DNA of 64,000 nt from Emydura subglobosa (taxonomy: Eukaryota; Chordata; Testudines; Chelidae). The stretch lies in NCBI GenBank assembly GCA_007922225.1, contig ML679989.1, positions 19,179,570-19,243,569 of the forward strand. Reading direction: 5' to 3'. Below, piece by piece: positions 35,330 to 46,900 of the stretch (position 1 is the first letter of the stretch; each line of letters starts with the position of its first letter). The notes below the pieces were generated by a model, which saw only the letters and a list, made by a program, of their open reading frames with translations, was not told where the DNA came from and ran no database searches. The position numbers and the translations under genes were made by a program.

Positions 35330-36760
35330 CGTCCCTTTGGTGCTTTACTCCCGGCGTGCACGTGCGTCATGCACTTTTGATTGGAGATTTTTCACTCGCA
35401 CATGCAGGCGCTTCTGATATCCTCGTGCCTCGCCCCGAGGCGATATCAGGCTGCCCAAGCAAACCACTCTCTGTTCCTTCTCAGGTATCTTCTGCTGATA
35501 CTACAGCCTGTTCCAGCGCCACAGCAGTGATGATGCACAGGAAATCTTGGCTGCAGTTGTCTGGCTTCCCCAGAGAGGTCCAGAATACAGTACAGATCTT
35601 CCATTTGATGGTCTGAAGTTGTTTGCGGAGAATACCAACGAGTTGTGCATGCTCTTAAAGACTCCAGGGCCACATTACCCTTGTTAGGGATCTACACTGC
35701 TGCGAACAAAAGACAATTTAGTTGATTGAAAACAGCTCAAAGATCCTGCTTGATGCAATTCTGTGGTTTTCAGAGACCAATGTAACCTCTTGGAAGAAGA
35801 CATACGTTCCTCTAACCCGCCCAAAACAAGTTCACAGAAGGCTTCGTCCTTGAAGAATCAGTTTTGACAGGATGGTCGAGGGTTTGGACCCTGTCTTTCT
35901 CTTAGGCTGTCAGCTACAATGATTTGCCCAGCTCCCACTATCTGGAGACTGATTCTCCCATTTCCAACAAGCATGGGAGCGTGTCACCTCAGGCAAACAG
36001 GTGATGGAAATATCATTGAGCTATGCCATCCATTTTACTTCCCTCCCTCACGCCTCCTCATTCCCATTCCCCATCCTCCTTCAGGGACCCTTCTCATACA
36101 TTCCTACTAAAACAGGAGGTAGAGTACCTTCTTTGTTTAGGAGCAACAGAGCCAGTCCCCAGTCAGCACAGAGAAAAGGACTTCTACTCCAGATAATTCC
36201 TCAGACCAAAGAAAAACGGTGGGTGGAGACCAATCTTAGATCTCAGACACCTAAACAAATCTGTGAGGTCTCAAAGGTTCAGGATGGTGACTCTGGCAGC
36301 TATAACTCCTTCTTTAAATTCAGGCGATTGGTTTCTGCTCTCGACCTTCAAGATGCATGCTTCCATACAGCAATACACTCATCCCACAGAAGGTTCCTGT
36401 ATCTCTCTAACATCCTGGCTCTGACATGGCTACAGCAACGCTGCATAAAACCATCAAACCTTGTCCGCAACATTCAAGGGAGTGCCCAAACTTCACTCAG
36501 AAACAATCTTCAAGTTCTAGGTCACATGGCAGCTTGCATTTTGTGACAGAGCATGTGAGATTAGGCCTTTGTTGTTTCCAGGCATGACTCAAATCAATTT
36601 ACTCGCCAAACAAACTGATGTCAGTTCCTTAGCAGATCAAACACTCCTAGACTGGTAGAAAGCGCATCACAGTGTCAGAGCAGGGGTCTTCTTCCTCCAA
36701 CCGACACCAAAGGTGCCCTGAACTAACTGAGCTCAGAACTGAGTCAGGGTTGCGGGGGTT
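35330..36760 (+). mobile_element. DIRS-type retrotransposon relic (reverse transcriptase)
   Basis: In frames broken by stops, the plus strand shows LQLSGFPREVQNTVQ, then LPFDGLKLFAENTNE near 35590-35650. A degenerate reverse transcriptase begins near 36180, with VSALDLQDACFHTAIHSSHR in the 36330-36390 interval. 'ALDLQDA.FH..I...HRRFL' is typical of DIRS-1-type reverse transcriptases in reptiles and amphibians. DIRS elements use a tyrosine recombinase instead of an integrase; none is recognisable here, so the copy is truncated. Nothing suggests activity. Confidence 0.7.
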
Positions 36761-36810
36761 TTCCGGTTGTATTCGTTACACTATAACTATATCTGTAGTA
36801 ACAGTGAAAT

Positions 36811-38120
36811 ATGGACAGATGGCTGAAGACAGGAAGTGTTAAGAAGAACACACAAGGTAGCAGTGATGAGAAGTGAAGTGATGAAATTTGTCTTGCCAGT
36901 ACCCGTGCACTGTGAGGTCACTACTGACTCAACCGGCAGCTCTCAGCCTGTAAAGTGAAACATTGACACCAGGGACAAAACTGGATCTACATCAGAGACG
37001 TAAATAGGACAAAAAGTACATCGAAATGGGATTCACTTGCACTGGAGACAGTGAATACCCGCTGTTATGTGGTGAAGGCCTGTCAAATAACAGCTTAAAA
37101 CCATCTCTTCTGTGCAAACACTTGGAAAGAAAACAAACAACACCAGGACAAACCACCAGAATTTTTCAAGAGGACGCGGGCGCAGCTAAGGGCGAGCAAG
37201 GAAGGTTTACGCTCTGCTGCTGCGGCTGCCAATATTAAGGCTCTTGAAGCCTCATACTTAGTGAGCTGGAGAACTGCGAAGTCAGGAAAACCTCACACAG
37301 TAGCAGAGGAACTAACACGACCTGCGGCTGCAGACATGGTAAGCACTATGCTTGGAGAGAAGGCCCCAAAATGAATTCAGTTAGTGCCATTATCAAACAA
37401 CACAGTGTCACATCGAATTGATGACATGGCCAATGATGTCCTAACTCAATTAGTGAACCATGTCACTACCAGCCAGTGCTTTGCTGTCCAGCTGGGTGAA
37501 TCCATGGACGTGGCAGGCTTAGCTCACCTTCTGGTCCACATGCGGTACATTGGGGAAGATGCAATACAGGAGGAGATTTTGTTTTGCCTGTTGCTGCCTA
37601 CCAGGGCCACAACTGAGGAGATTTCAGGCTGCTTGACAGCTTCATAAATCAGCATATCATCACCTGGTCATTGTTGGCATCTGCACCAATGGAGCAAAGC
37701 CAATGATGGGACACGTATCAGAGCAGTCGCTCCCACTGCGATGTGGATGCATTGCAGTACGCATAGGGAAGCACGTGCTGCCAAAAGCACGCCTACCAAC
37801 TTGAAGGAGGTGCTGGACAATGCTGGGAAAGTGGTGAATTTTATAAAAGCTCAACCCTTGAATTCCAGAATCTTTTCCGCTCCAGGTAATGAGAGGGGAA
37901 GTGAGCACATCAATCTTCTGCTCCACATGGAGGTTTGATGGCTGTCATGGGGCCAGGTCTTGGCACGTTTCTTTGAACTTTATTCCGTTCCCACTCTCAC
38001 TGACTGCATGACATGGCCTGGCTCTCTCGTCTGGGCTGCTTGTCAGATATATTCTGTCACCTGCATGAGCTAAAGCTCAGACTTCAAGAGCTGAATGCAA
38101 CCATCTTCAATGTAGGGGTT
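36811..38120 (+). pseudogene. hAT transposase relic, Buster/ZBED5-like
   Basis: The remnant starts MDRWLKTGSVKKNTQGSS, like the N-terminus of ZBED5/Buster proteins. It later gives an open stretch (37384-37647) with PLSNNTVSHRIDDMANDVL and CFAVQLGESMDVAGLAHLLV, then ILFC. After frameshifts, NLLLHMEV is followed by WLSWGQVLARFFEL near 37900-37980. These match the RNase H-like core of the hAT Buster group, including the 'L.ES.D..G.A.LL..+R' box. Many stops and frameshifts make it a fossil. Terminal inverted repeats were not identified. Confidence 0.75.
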
Positions 38121-39239
38121 TTTTAGTTTGGTCTTTGTGTATGTTTTCCCCCCCCTTGTGGTGAGGGTTATGAGCCTACATTTACAGAAGGTTTATTATG
38201 TGTAACTAGCGGCCTCTCTAAACTCCTGTATGCTGTTCCTGGTCCCTACCTCCTCTGGTCACTTACCAGCTGGCTTTTTAAACCCCTGTTCTCCCTCAGT
38301 TTGCTCTACCCTCATGTCAAGGGATCTAGAGAGATCAGGGCTCAAAGGATGGCAGAGTAGAGCCTCATTAGGAAGCTCTCAGCCTTTCCACCAAGCTGGT
38401 AGACTCAGCCCACAGCCTCCCCCATGTTATAGACTTCAATCAAGCAGACACATAGACCCAAGGACAAACAGACGTACTTTTATAGCCAGAGGTCCCAGGT
38501 TCAGTCCCCGGCCAGGGGCTGTCTTTACGCAAATTCCAGCCCAAGTGAAATGTGATGAGTTCCGCTAGCGTTCAGTGTCATTCCGCTGGGGCTGAAGCCT
38601 ACACCTGGTGCAATGCTGACACCGCGGAGTCGCTCGGTCCGACGCACTCCCAGTGTGAGAGGGGGAAAGGAGGTGCAGAAGGCTGGAGTCTGGGGAAAGA
38701 GACACAAGGGAGAGGGAGGCCTGACAATTTGAATGGGTGGGGGACACAGCCAGGGGACACCCCCTCATTGCTAAGCCCCAACCCCCCACTACCCAGAGCA
38801 GCAGGGACAGCAGAGAGCAGGTTCTCAGGGGTCCTGTTTCAGCAGAGATGGGAGGGTAAGGCTGCAAAGTCAAACCTTTTAAATAATAATCGGAAAGGCA
38901 GCTGGTTAGAGGAAAGGCGAAGGGCTGGGTCACAACAGGGGAGGAGAGGGGAAGGAGGTACTGGCTGCTCTGCAGACAGAGGGGGAGACAGTCCCTGCCC
39001 CAACCAGGGCACAGTCTGCCCCGGCTAAAGGGGCCCAGAGCTTGCCCAACGTTATGGGGGAACAGAGCCCCGGTGTCCTGAGTATCAACCCGTTCCCTTC
39101 CCAACGGGCTCCCAGAGCAGCAGGACAGGGGAGTGATGGTCAAAGGGTTAGGGCAGGGGCTGGGAGCCAGATCTGCTCCTGGTCTGAGCTCGGGATGAGC
39201 TGCTGGCGCCTGAGGCCCGTCACTTCTCTGCTCGGTGCC
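38121..39239. other. Intergenic sequence upstream of nvd: nothing recognised
   Basis: No exon or repeat is confidently seen. 38450-38530 contains ggtcccaggttcagtccccg, which resembles a tRNA-type B box, but no A box was found at the right spacing. The long minus-strand frame crossing this region reads through an assembly gap and is not a gene. Confidence 0.35.
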
Positions 39240-40920
39240 TGTAGCCTGGGGTGAAAGAAAGGAGACCTGCCCCCTGCTCCTGGGCCCGCGAGCCGGGCAT
39301 GTTCCTGGAGCTGCTTCAGTCCCGCTCGCATCGGGGGGATGATGCGCCCCCCCCCCGGGATGTGCATCCAAGGTATCCCAGGAGAGTAGCGGACGAGCTG
39401 GGGAAGGCGGCAGCGTTGATGGACCCAGCTTCCGTCGGTGGGATCCGGAGCCGGTCCAGGGACCCCCTTCGGGCGGCGGATCCCAGCCCCGGGCAGGGAC
39501 TTGCCGCTGCCCGCCTGTGCCGTCCGCGGGGCAGGACAGCGCCGGTGCCCCCCCCCCTCCACCCCGCCTGGGGAGAGCGCGCTGCGGCCCGGGAGGCTGC
39601 CGGCCCCGCTCTGCCGGAGGGACCGGTCGGGCTGGAGCCGCCCCGCCCCGCCCCGTCCCGCCCCGNNNNNNNNNNNNNNNNNNNNNNNNNNNNNNNNNNN
39701 NNNNNNNNNNNNNNNNNNNNNNNNNNNNNNNNNNNNNNNNNNNNNNNNNNNNNNNNNNNNNNNNNCGCTGCTGCTCCTGCTGCTCTGCGCGGTGGGGGCG
39801 CTGCTGCTGCCGCTGCCCGCCGGGGACCCGGGGCGCTGGGGCCGGGCGCTGCCCCCGCTGCTGCTGCTGCTGGTGGCGGCCGGGGGCGCCGCCCTGCTCC
39901 GCCTGTGCGCCCGGCCGCTGGCCGTGCGGCGCGCCCCGGAGCGGGTGGGCTACCTGCCGGAGCCGGGCTGCAGCCGCCGCCAGGCCGCCCGCCGGGCGAG
40001 CAGGAGCCGCCGGACCGGGGAGCTGCCGCCTCTCTACCCCAACGGCTGGTACCGCCTGCTGGACTCGCAGCGCCTGCCCCGCGGCGGGGTGCGCAGCCTG
40101 GCGGCGCTGGGTGAGTGCGGGGCGCGGGGGGCGCCGAATTAACTCCGGCTCTGCTCCGGGCATTGTACGGGGCGGGCGGGCGCCGAATTCACTCCGGCGT
40201 CGCCGGGGGGGGCTGCAAGGCGAACCCGCCCCCAGAGCCGGGAAGCTCTGGAGTGTATCTGCAGGATGACCCGGGAAAACGGGTCCCGGGGGGGCGTTTG
40301 CTGCGCTTATCCCCAGAGCCCCGCTCCGTGTCTGCGGATCCCGGCTGGCCCCGGCTCCAGAGGTTCTATCTCCAGCCCCGCACACCTGCGGCGATCCGCT
40401 TTACATGCGCGGGCCGGGTTTGCGGATCCGACGCGGATCCGAATCGTGCGCGGGGCTCTCTGGTGATCCCCGGCCCGGTGCAGACCAGCTCGGCCGGGAT
40501 CGCGGCGTTCGCGGGCCGGCGCTTGGCGCGGAACTTCTCAGAGCTACGGAGCTTCCCGGTCCGGAACCAGCCCGTGCCCGCAGAGCAGCGCTCCCTGCGC
40601 GTTGCATGGAGCCCGGCACTGACCTGGGACCCGGGCCCGGCTCCTGCTCTCCGTAGACAACCTGGTATTTCACAGATGGTCCCTTCTGGGTGGGACCATC
40701 GTGCGCTCTTCCCGACCGCGCCCGGAGTCTCTGGGTAACGGGGGGCTGCCGGGCTGCACCCGGCTGGGCCCGGCGGTTGTGCCCGGTGCTGCCCCGCTGG
40801 GCACGTCTCTCCCTGCCGGAGCAGATACGAAGCGCGCATTGCTAAGCCGGCGGGGACCCTGGCCCACTTCCCCCAGCTACGGGCGCATGGCGCTGGCAGG
40901 CTCTTGCCCCGGCCGGCTCG
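39240..40920. promoter_or_regulatory. CpG island over nvd exon 1, with a 100-nt assembly gap
   Basis: The GC and CpG content rises sharply at about 39240 and falls after about 40920. A cluster of tandem GC boxes (CCGCCCCG repeats, 39640-39665) lies directly against the gap 39666-39765, the expected location for a TATA-less promoter. The first intron begins at 40111 and remains CpG-rich for about 800 nt. Exactly 100 N may be a placeholder of unknown true size. Confidence 0.75.
39768..40110 (+). CDS. nvd: nvd exon 1 (start hidden in gap): membrane anchor and family N-terminal motif
   Basis: The open frame emerges from the 39666-39765 gap and runs 114 codons plus one base to the donor GGCGCTGG|GTGAGTGC (phase 1). 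It starts [17 protein letters not shown] and continues through a second hydrophobic stretch ([17 protein letters not shown]), forming one or two membrane segments. An arginine-rich linker with [13 protein letters not shown] follows, then the conserved [20 protein letters not shown] microsomal membrane anchor fits this family. The exon is extremely GC-rich, as expected for a CpG-island first exon, and codons there are biased to GC-ending forms. No in-frame ATG is visible after the gap, so initiation is inferred to lie in the missing bases or upstream of them. Confidence 0.9.
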
Positions 40921-43900
40921 CTGTGCTCGCGGGAGGCGCAGGGGAAGGCGCAGGCTGCACTTTTCGGGTTGCCGACTCTCCAATGTCTGAAACCCGGCCG
41001 CCTGCTTCGCCCCCTCCCCAGGGCCCTGCCCCCACTCACTTCTCCCCCCGCCCCATTACTCGCCGCTCTCTCCGCTTTACAGCCGAAACTGCCATTTGGT
41101 TCTTACTAAACAAGGTGTAGTTACTCGGAGTCTTGTGCAGAGAGAAGTTAAAACGGGCACGTTAAAGGGCCTGATTCTGAAAACCCGGCTTCATCTGGCT
41201 CCGCCTTACTCACATCCGCAGCCCCACTGAAGTCGGTTTACAGGCAATCGGATTCCTTGCAGGAGCAGAGATGGTTCTTGTAAGTGAATGTGCAGGTTTT
41301 GGGCCCAAAACTTGTGACTGTGGAAAGAAATCCAAAGAGCTGAGCCAATGCCATCGGCTGCCGAGGACAGGGCTGCTTGTAATAGGTACTTCATTAACAG
41401 ACGGGGATGGCTCCAAAGTTGCTCACAAGCATGGATGTGTTTGCAACCGGGGATCCATGATGCTGTGGAGAGGAGAAATCTGAAGAAATGCTCCCTGTCC
41501 ATCTGTGCATCCTATAGGCCTCAGCGCTCAGTAACCTCCCAGCCAAGGGAATGCATTTGTCCTGTCCTCTATGTATTTCTTCTGTGATCTGCATTAGTCT
41601 CATTTTCTAAAATACATCAACCCGCTATTTACCTCAGGCCACAGCTTTTGAAACCTTGCTGTGCCTCTCCCACTGCACCTCCTCCATGTAGGACTTGTGC
41701 TAAGAAATCACTGTGTGATCAGTCAGGTCTGCTGATATGAGTTCTCAGCATTCCCTCAAGAGGCAATTTTCCTGGCCTGAAAGTTTGTCTATTACACCTT
41801 ACATGTGGATTCAAAAATAACACTAAAAGGCCTCATTATCTACCTTGTCTATAAAAAACAAAACCAAAACAGGCTTCAGAAGAACTGGGGAGCATCCCAG
41901 CCAACCTGAAAACCGGGTCAGACCTATTGACTTCAACCAGATGAGACTTTTAAATTGTCAGCGATAATCAAAATCAGTATCCAGTCTGCCTGCGGCAGCA
42001 TTACAGGGTAACAATTGTGTTCTCATTTCTCCTTCTGATTTCTTTCTTTGTGCACAAAGTACCTTTTTTTTAAAAAAAAAAAGGAAATCAACTTTGGACA
42101 GCATTTGAAATGCACCAGAAATAAATAAATATCTTTTTGGGGACAAGGTATTTCCTATTCCCAGCCTCTCTTCTCGTGGGTGGGTGTTTAGTTTGGGTTT
42201 GGATTTTTGTGGTACTGCCCCGATTGTTTAGCTGTTGGGATCCCAGAGCCTTATTGGGGGGCGAATTCCTGGGCTCTGAAGCTGGGCCCATTTAAATGAG
42301 ACACTAAAGAGAGATTTTAAGCTTCTGACTGGACAACATACAGCATAACACACATACGCAGCACAACCCAATCCAAATACAGGCACAGCACAACACAAAA
42401 CACACACACAACCCAACACAAATTACCCATACAGCACGACACAAAAAGTGCACATGATGCAACCGCACACAGCATAACCCGAAACACACTGTATAATCCA
42501 AACACACGCAACCACCCACTTACACAGCACAAGACCAACACACCACCCCAGCCTTGCATCCCTGCCCCACAACACCTGCAGCCTTGTCCACTGCTCCCTC
42601 CGGGCTTAGCTGCCTTCCCCCGAGCTGCCCAGAGCCCTACAGCCCTGGGGGGTGACCAGAGACTCCCCACGTTACCTGCAGCAGCCGGGAGAGTCACAAC
42701 CGCTCAGCGGGGATGGTGACTTCATGCCCTGGGACCTGCTGCCGGGAAGACTGAAGCGAGCCATGGGGAGTGGGCAGGTGGAGGTGCAGGCTGGAGAGAG
42801 AGGGGGCATGAGAGTGCAAGACACTAGCAGGGAGCTGGCCTGGCCCCTCCCCTCACCTGGGACTCACCTGTTGCCTGCAGAGTGAGGCTGGGAGATGAGC
42901 GCAGCCATGCATACCCCCGGCTCTCTCAGTAGCCAAGTGCTGTGCGGTGATGGGTGGCGCCTGCTTTGCCTCCACTGTTCCTGTGCCCCCGCAGGCGGAA
43001 GCTGGGCTTTGGTGTGCAGTCCATATTTCTGACTGGACACAGTCAGGTGCCCTTTTTGACCAGACAAGGGACACTTGGCAACCCTAGACATACTTCCTTG
43101 CCGTGCATGCTCCTGGTCAGATATGCACTTTGCATGCACTCCCTTGCTCTAACTAGCTTGCTCTGCAGGCTGCAGCTGGGACAGGAAGTTTGCAGATGCT
43201 CCCTGTTGGGCTTGTCTTCCTGACCCTGCAGCAGCTCCAGTCCAGTCCACGGCTCTCTGTTTCTGGGTGGCCCAACCCTAGTTGTAGTGGTATCAAGAAC
43301 AGTGGCAGGCCAAATAAAATGATGTGGCAGGCCGGATGTGGCCTTGGCGTCTCCAGTTACCCGTCCCTGCCTTAGCTATTTATATCATGGTAGCGCTGAC
43401 TGAGATTGCATGAGGCCAATGGTTCTCACTGTTTGTATACCAGAAGCCACATTCCCACATTGTGGGATATAGCAGAGACTCCCTTCCCACTCAGCAATGT
43501 GGGAAGGTAAGGATGGTCGTGACTCCCCTGTGGGTTGGAAGATGGCTCTTGGAAAAAAGAGGACTATGTGGGAAAACCAGTGGAATGACAACAAACATAA
43601 CAGAAAGTGTGAATTCCCTGCTGGAGGCTAACTAAGCTGAAGGATGTGAACATGGATGAAATGGTGTTGGCTTTCTGCTTCCTGCAAAACATTCTACCTA
43701 AAAGAAGTTTTGGCAGGACAATGTGGCTTTGGAAATTACCACGTTACCCACACATGCTAACAGAAAGTTAAACCCTGATCCTATTGAATTCCCAGCTGGG
43801 TACATGCTTGTAGACAAAATTGTGCACTTCGTAAAGCAGGGGCAGTGTAACATGCAGAACATGTGCTTGGCTCAAAAGGAGGTGATTGCAAATCAAAGAC

Positions 43901-46900
43901 CATGGAAGGTCTAGCTGATCTGATAATGAATCGAAATTGCTTATTTCTACAAGCACAGACTGGCTGCTTCCTAATCAAAGGATTATGCAGAAAGAAGTCA
44001 AAATGGAAAAGGAGTATGTGGTTACATTATTTTCAGTTGAGACATGTTCCTGCAACACTTCTCGAACATGTTGTCCCATCCAGGCTGCACAGAAGTCAAT
44101 AGGTAAATGTGCAAATGGGAAGAAGATAGTGTATTCTCTGAAAAAGCCTCAGGACAAATGCAAGAAAAGGCAAATCTGGAAGGAAGCAAACACGACAAAA
44201 GGATAATCTGCACAGATCGGTGACACTGGGTTCCGTTCCGATGAGTGACAACAGAATTGATGCAGCCCAGGAAACGTCAAAGCTGTGGAAACCATGACAA
44301 GGGAATAAAAGCATGGAGCAGAATTTTGAGTTTGACAAGGAAGATCCATCTTCCAGTGACAGATTGTTTGCTGTCTTTTGGTAGAAAAGAACAATTAATT
44401 ACGAACAAGACTTTTCACCTAGCAAACACAAAGAAAGGCAAAGGAAATAATAAAATTGTGGGTTTTTGTCACAACTCTTAATGGAGAGTTACACCAACAA
44501 TTTTAGTTGATGTACAGTTTGACTCTGGCCTCCTTGTTCTGTTTCACTTATTTGCTTTTCTAGGCAAATTCCTCATCTTTCTTTGCTAACTATGAAACTG
44601 GTCTCACAAACTTCTTCTGCTTTAGCGAGTATGACAATGTGAACATTCAAAGGAGCATGTGGGGAATAGAACTTGCAGAATGGTTGTAAAAAGATCACAC
44701 AACTGACAAAGGAAATCTGCAATCAGATACAGAAGGAAATATGCCACAATATTTTGTGTCATCTCCTGGATATTTTGCTATACTACATGAGAGGTATTTA
44801 GTTTTGATAGATTCAGATGAGAAATTAGACAGGTCTCGTAATGTTAGTTTTTTGGGCTTACGAGAATTGCTTGCGAGGTACGATAGTGTGTTGGGAGATC
44901 ATTTGAAAGCTATTAAGGCCAGTCCCACAAAGGTGAACAACTTACCAAACTGAATTCAAAATGAATTTATTGGTAAAACCCCAAGAAAAGTATGGTGGAC
45001 TATTGTCAACAAGCTTAGGAAAGTTAAATATTCTATATTATGTCTAACTGTACTCCGGACCTCTCCTGAACAGAACAAATATCTTCAGTATTAAGGTATG
45101 CTGAGTTTCTGAAGTTGAGAGCTTTGTAGATTTCACCAATATTCATACCAAAACAGAGCAGAGTGTTCTGGAGGTTATTTTAGAGAAGCTGGAAAAAAAG
45201 ATGGGTTAGATATTGCTGATACAAGGGAAAAAGGTATGACATTGGAGCTAACATGGCTGCAGCATACAAAGGTGTTCGACATCAAATTCAGCAGGTAAAT
45301 CAATGTGTGTCTCTTGTTTCATGTGCTGTCCATTCACTGAATCTTGTTGGAGAACAAGCATTGCAGCATCTTCTCCAAGTTGTTCTATTTCTTTGGAATT
45401 GTCCAAAGATTGAATACCCTGTTCTCTGCTTCTACTAGTCATTGGGGTGTGTTGAAAAAGCATACCAGCATTATTTTAAAATGTCAAAATATGACAAGAT
45501 TGTCAGCAAGGATTAAGGTGATCCATCCACTACGTAATCAGATGGAGGGTGTTTTTTGGCGTGTTAGATCAGATCAAGGCTTCACACAATCTCATGCCAG
45601 AACTTAAGCTGGAAGCTGATAGCTTGTGAACAAACATTTCAAAGTTTACATTTGGTTGGCTGAATTGTGGTATAGTATTTTATCAAATATTAAAGTTGCG
45701 TGCAAAAAATTGCAGCATGTGGATCTTGACATTCAAACGGCTCACTGTTTATTTGGTGGCCTCCACGCCACTTTATGGGAGTTAATCTTTGGGGTTCATT
45801 TCATGTAAGGAAGCTACTGCTTCACAGGCTGAAAAGTTAGGAATATCCGCATAGCTAAGAGAACTGATCTTGAAGAAGGAAAGTAATGCCAGGTGAACTT
45901 GCATCAGATCCTGAAAAAAGTTTTTGAATGAGAGGTTTTCAACTCCATCTTAGACGCAATATTAACACAAATGGACAGGATGCATGAGTCAATGAAAATT
46001 TTGCTTTTTTGAGGGGTGAATAACTGGAAAGTCTCAGCATCGAATACCTAAAGAGAGATGCATGCTGCTTGCTAAATTTCTACCCTAAGGATTTAAATTC
46101 TGAAGATTTTGAGATTGAGCTCTTCACCAGTTTTTGCAAGCAAACCTTTAAAGGTGATTTAGAAATGAAAGCGTGCATTGATCACCTTAGCTACATTCAC
46201 AAAAGGCCTTTAGTTATGAGTTTCCCTACCACAGAAACAGTGCTGCGTATTTTTTTGCTGTAACCATGACTGCTAATGAAAGACGTTTCAGCAAGCTAAA
46301 GTTAATCAAGATCTATCTCAAATGTCTGTGGGACAGGAAAGGTTAAATGATCTGGCAGTTATTCCTACAGAGAATTCAGAAGCAAGACAGACTGGGGATG
46401 AGCTAATTAATGAGATTGCTTCAGAGAAGGCGAGGAAGGTCCCTTTGTAAAAGTATTTAGTTGTTTTTGCAGTGTGTGTGTGTGGGGGGGGGGTGGATTT
46501 GAGGCTAACATCACATTTTCTTGCACAGAAGATGGTACAGTATTAAAAGTTGATTTTTAACTGCATTTTTAATAAGTATTAAGTCTTCCGAACATGACTC
46601 TGTATTAGACAGGTCTATGCATTTATTTTTATTGTCCCTTAACTTTGGGAATATATGGTTTGGGATAATTTAAATCAATAATACATCGATGTATCGAACG
46701 GAATGAGAACTAAAGGTTGGTTTGGTCATGTTTCCAGGAGTATGATGTTCTCACTTTGTTCTATTATGTGCAATATTTTTGTTCTGTGCAATGTCAGAAC
46801 CAAATATTTTGGGTAGTTTAACTGATAATTAACCTTTTATTGCCTGAAATGGATAGTTAATGTGGTCAGTTCAGCTATTTTTTTTCATAAGTATTACCTT

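Noticed and set aside
36001..36546. 181-codon frame as a possible host gene
   Set aside because: Its sequence is part of the decayed DIRS-type reverse transcriptase region.
38565..40385. 606-codon minus-strand frame and overlapping plus-strand frames at the second CpG island
   Set aside because: They cross the 100-N gap and are antisense or frame-shifted shadows of the oxygenase exon 1.
42317..42697. Cysteine-rich 126-codon minus-strand frame that could be mistaken for a secreted small protein
   Set aside because: It is the translation of an imperfect CA-rich repeat, with no signal peptide followed by regular cysteine spacing and no splice context.
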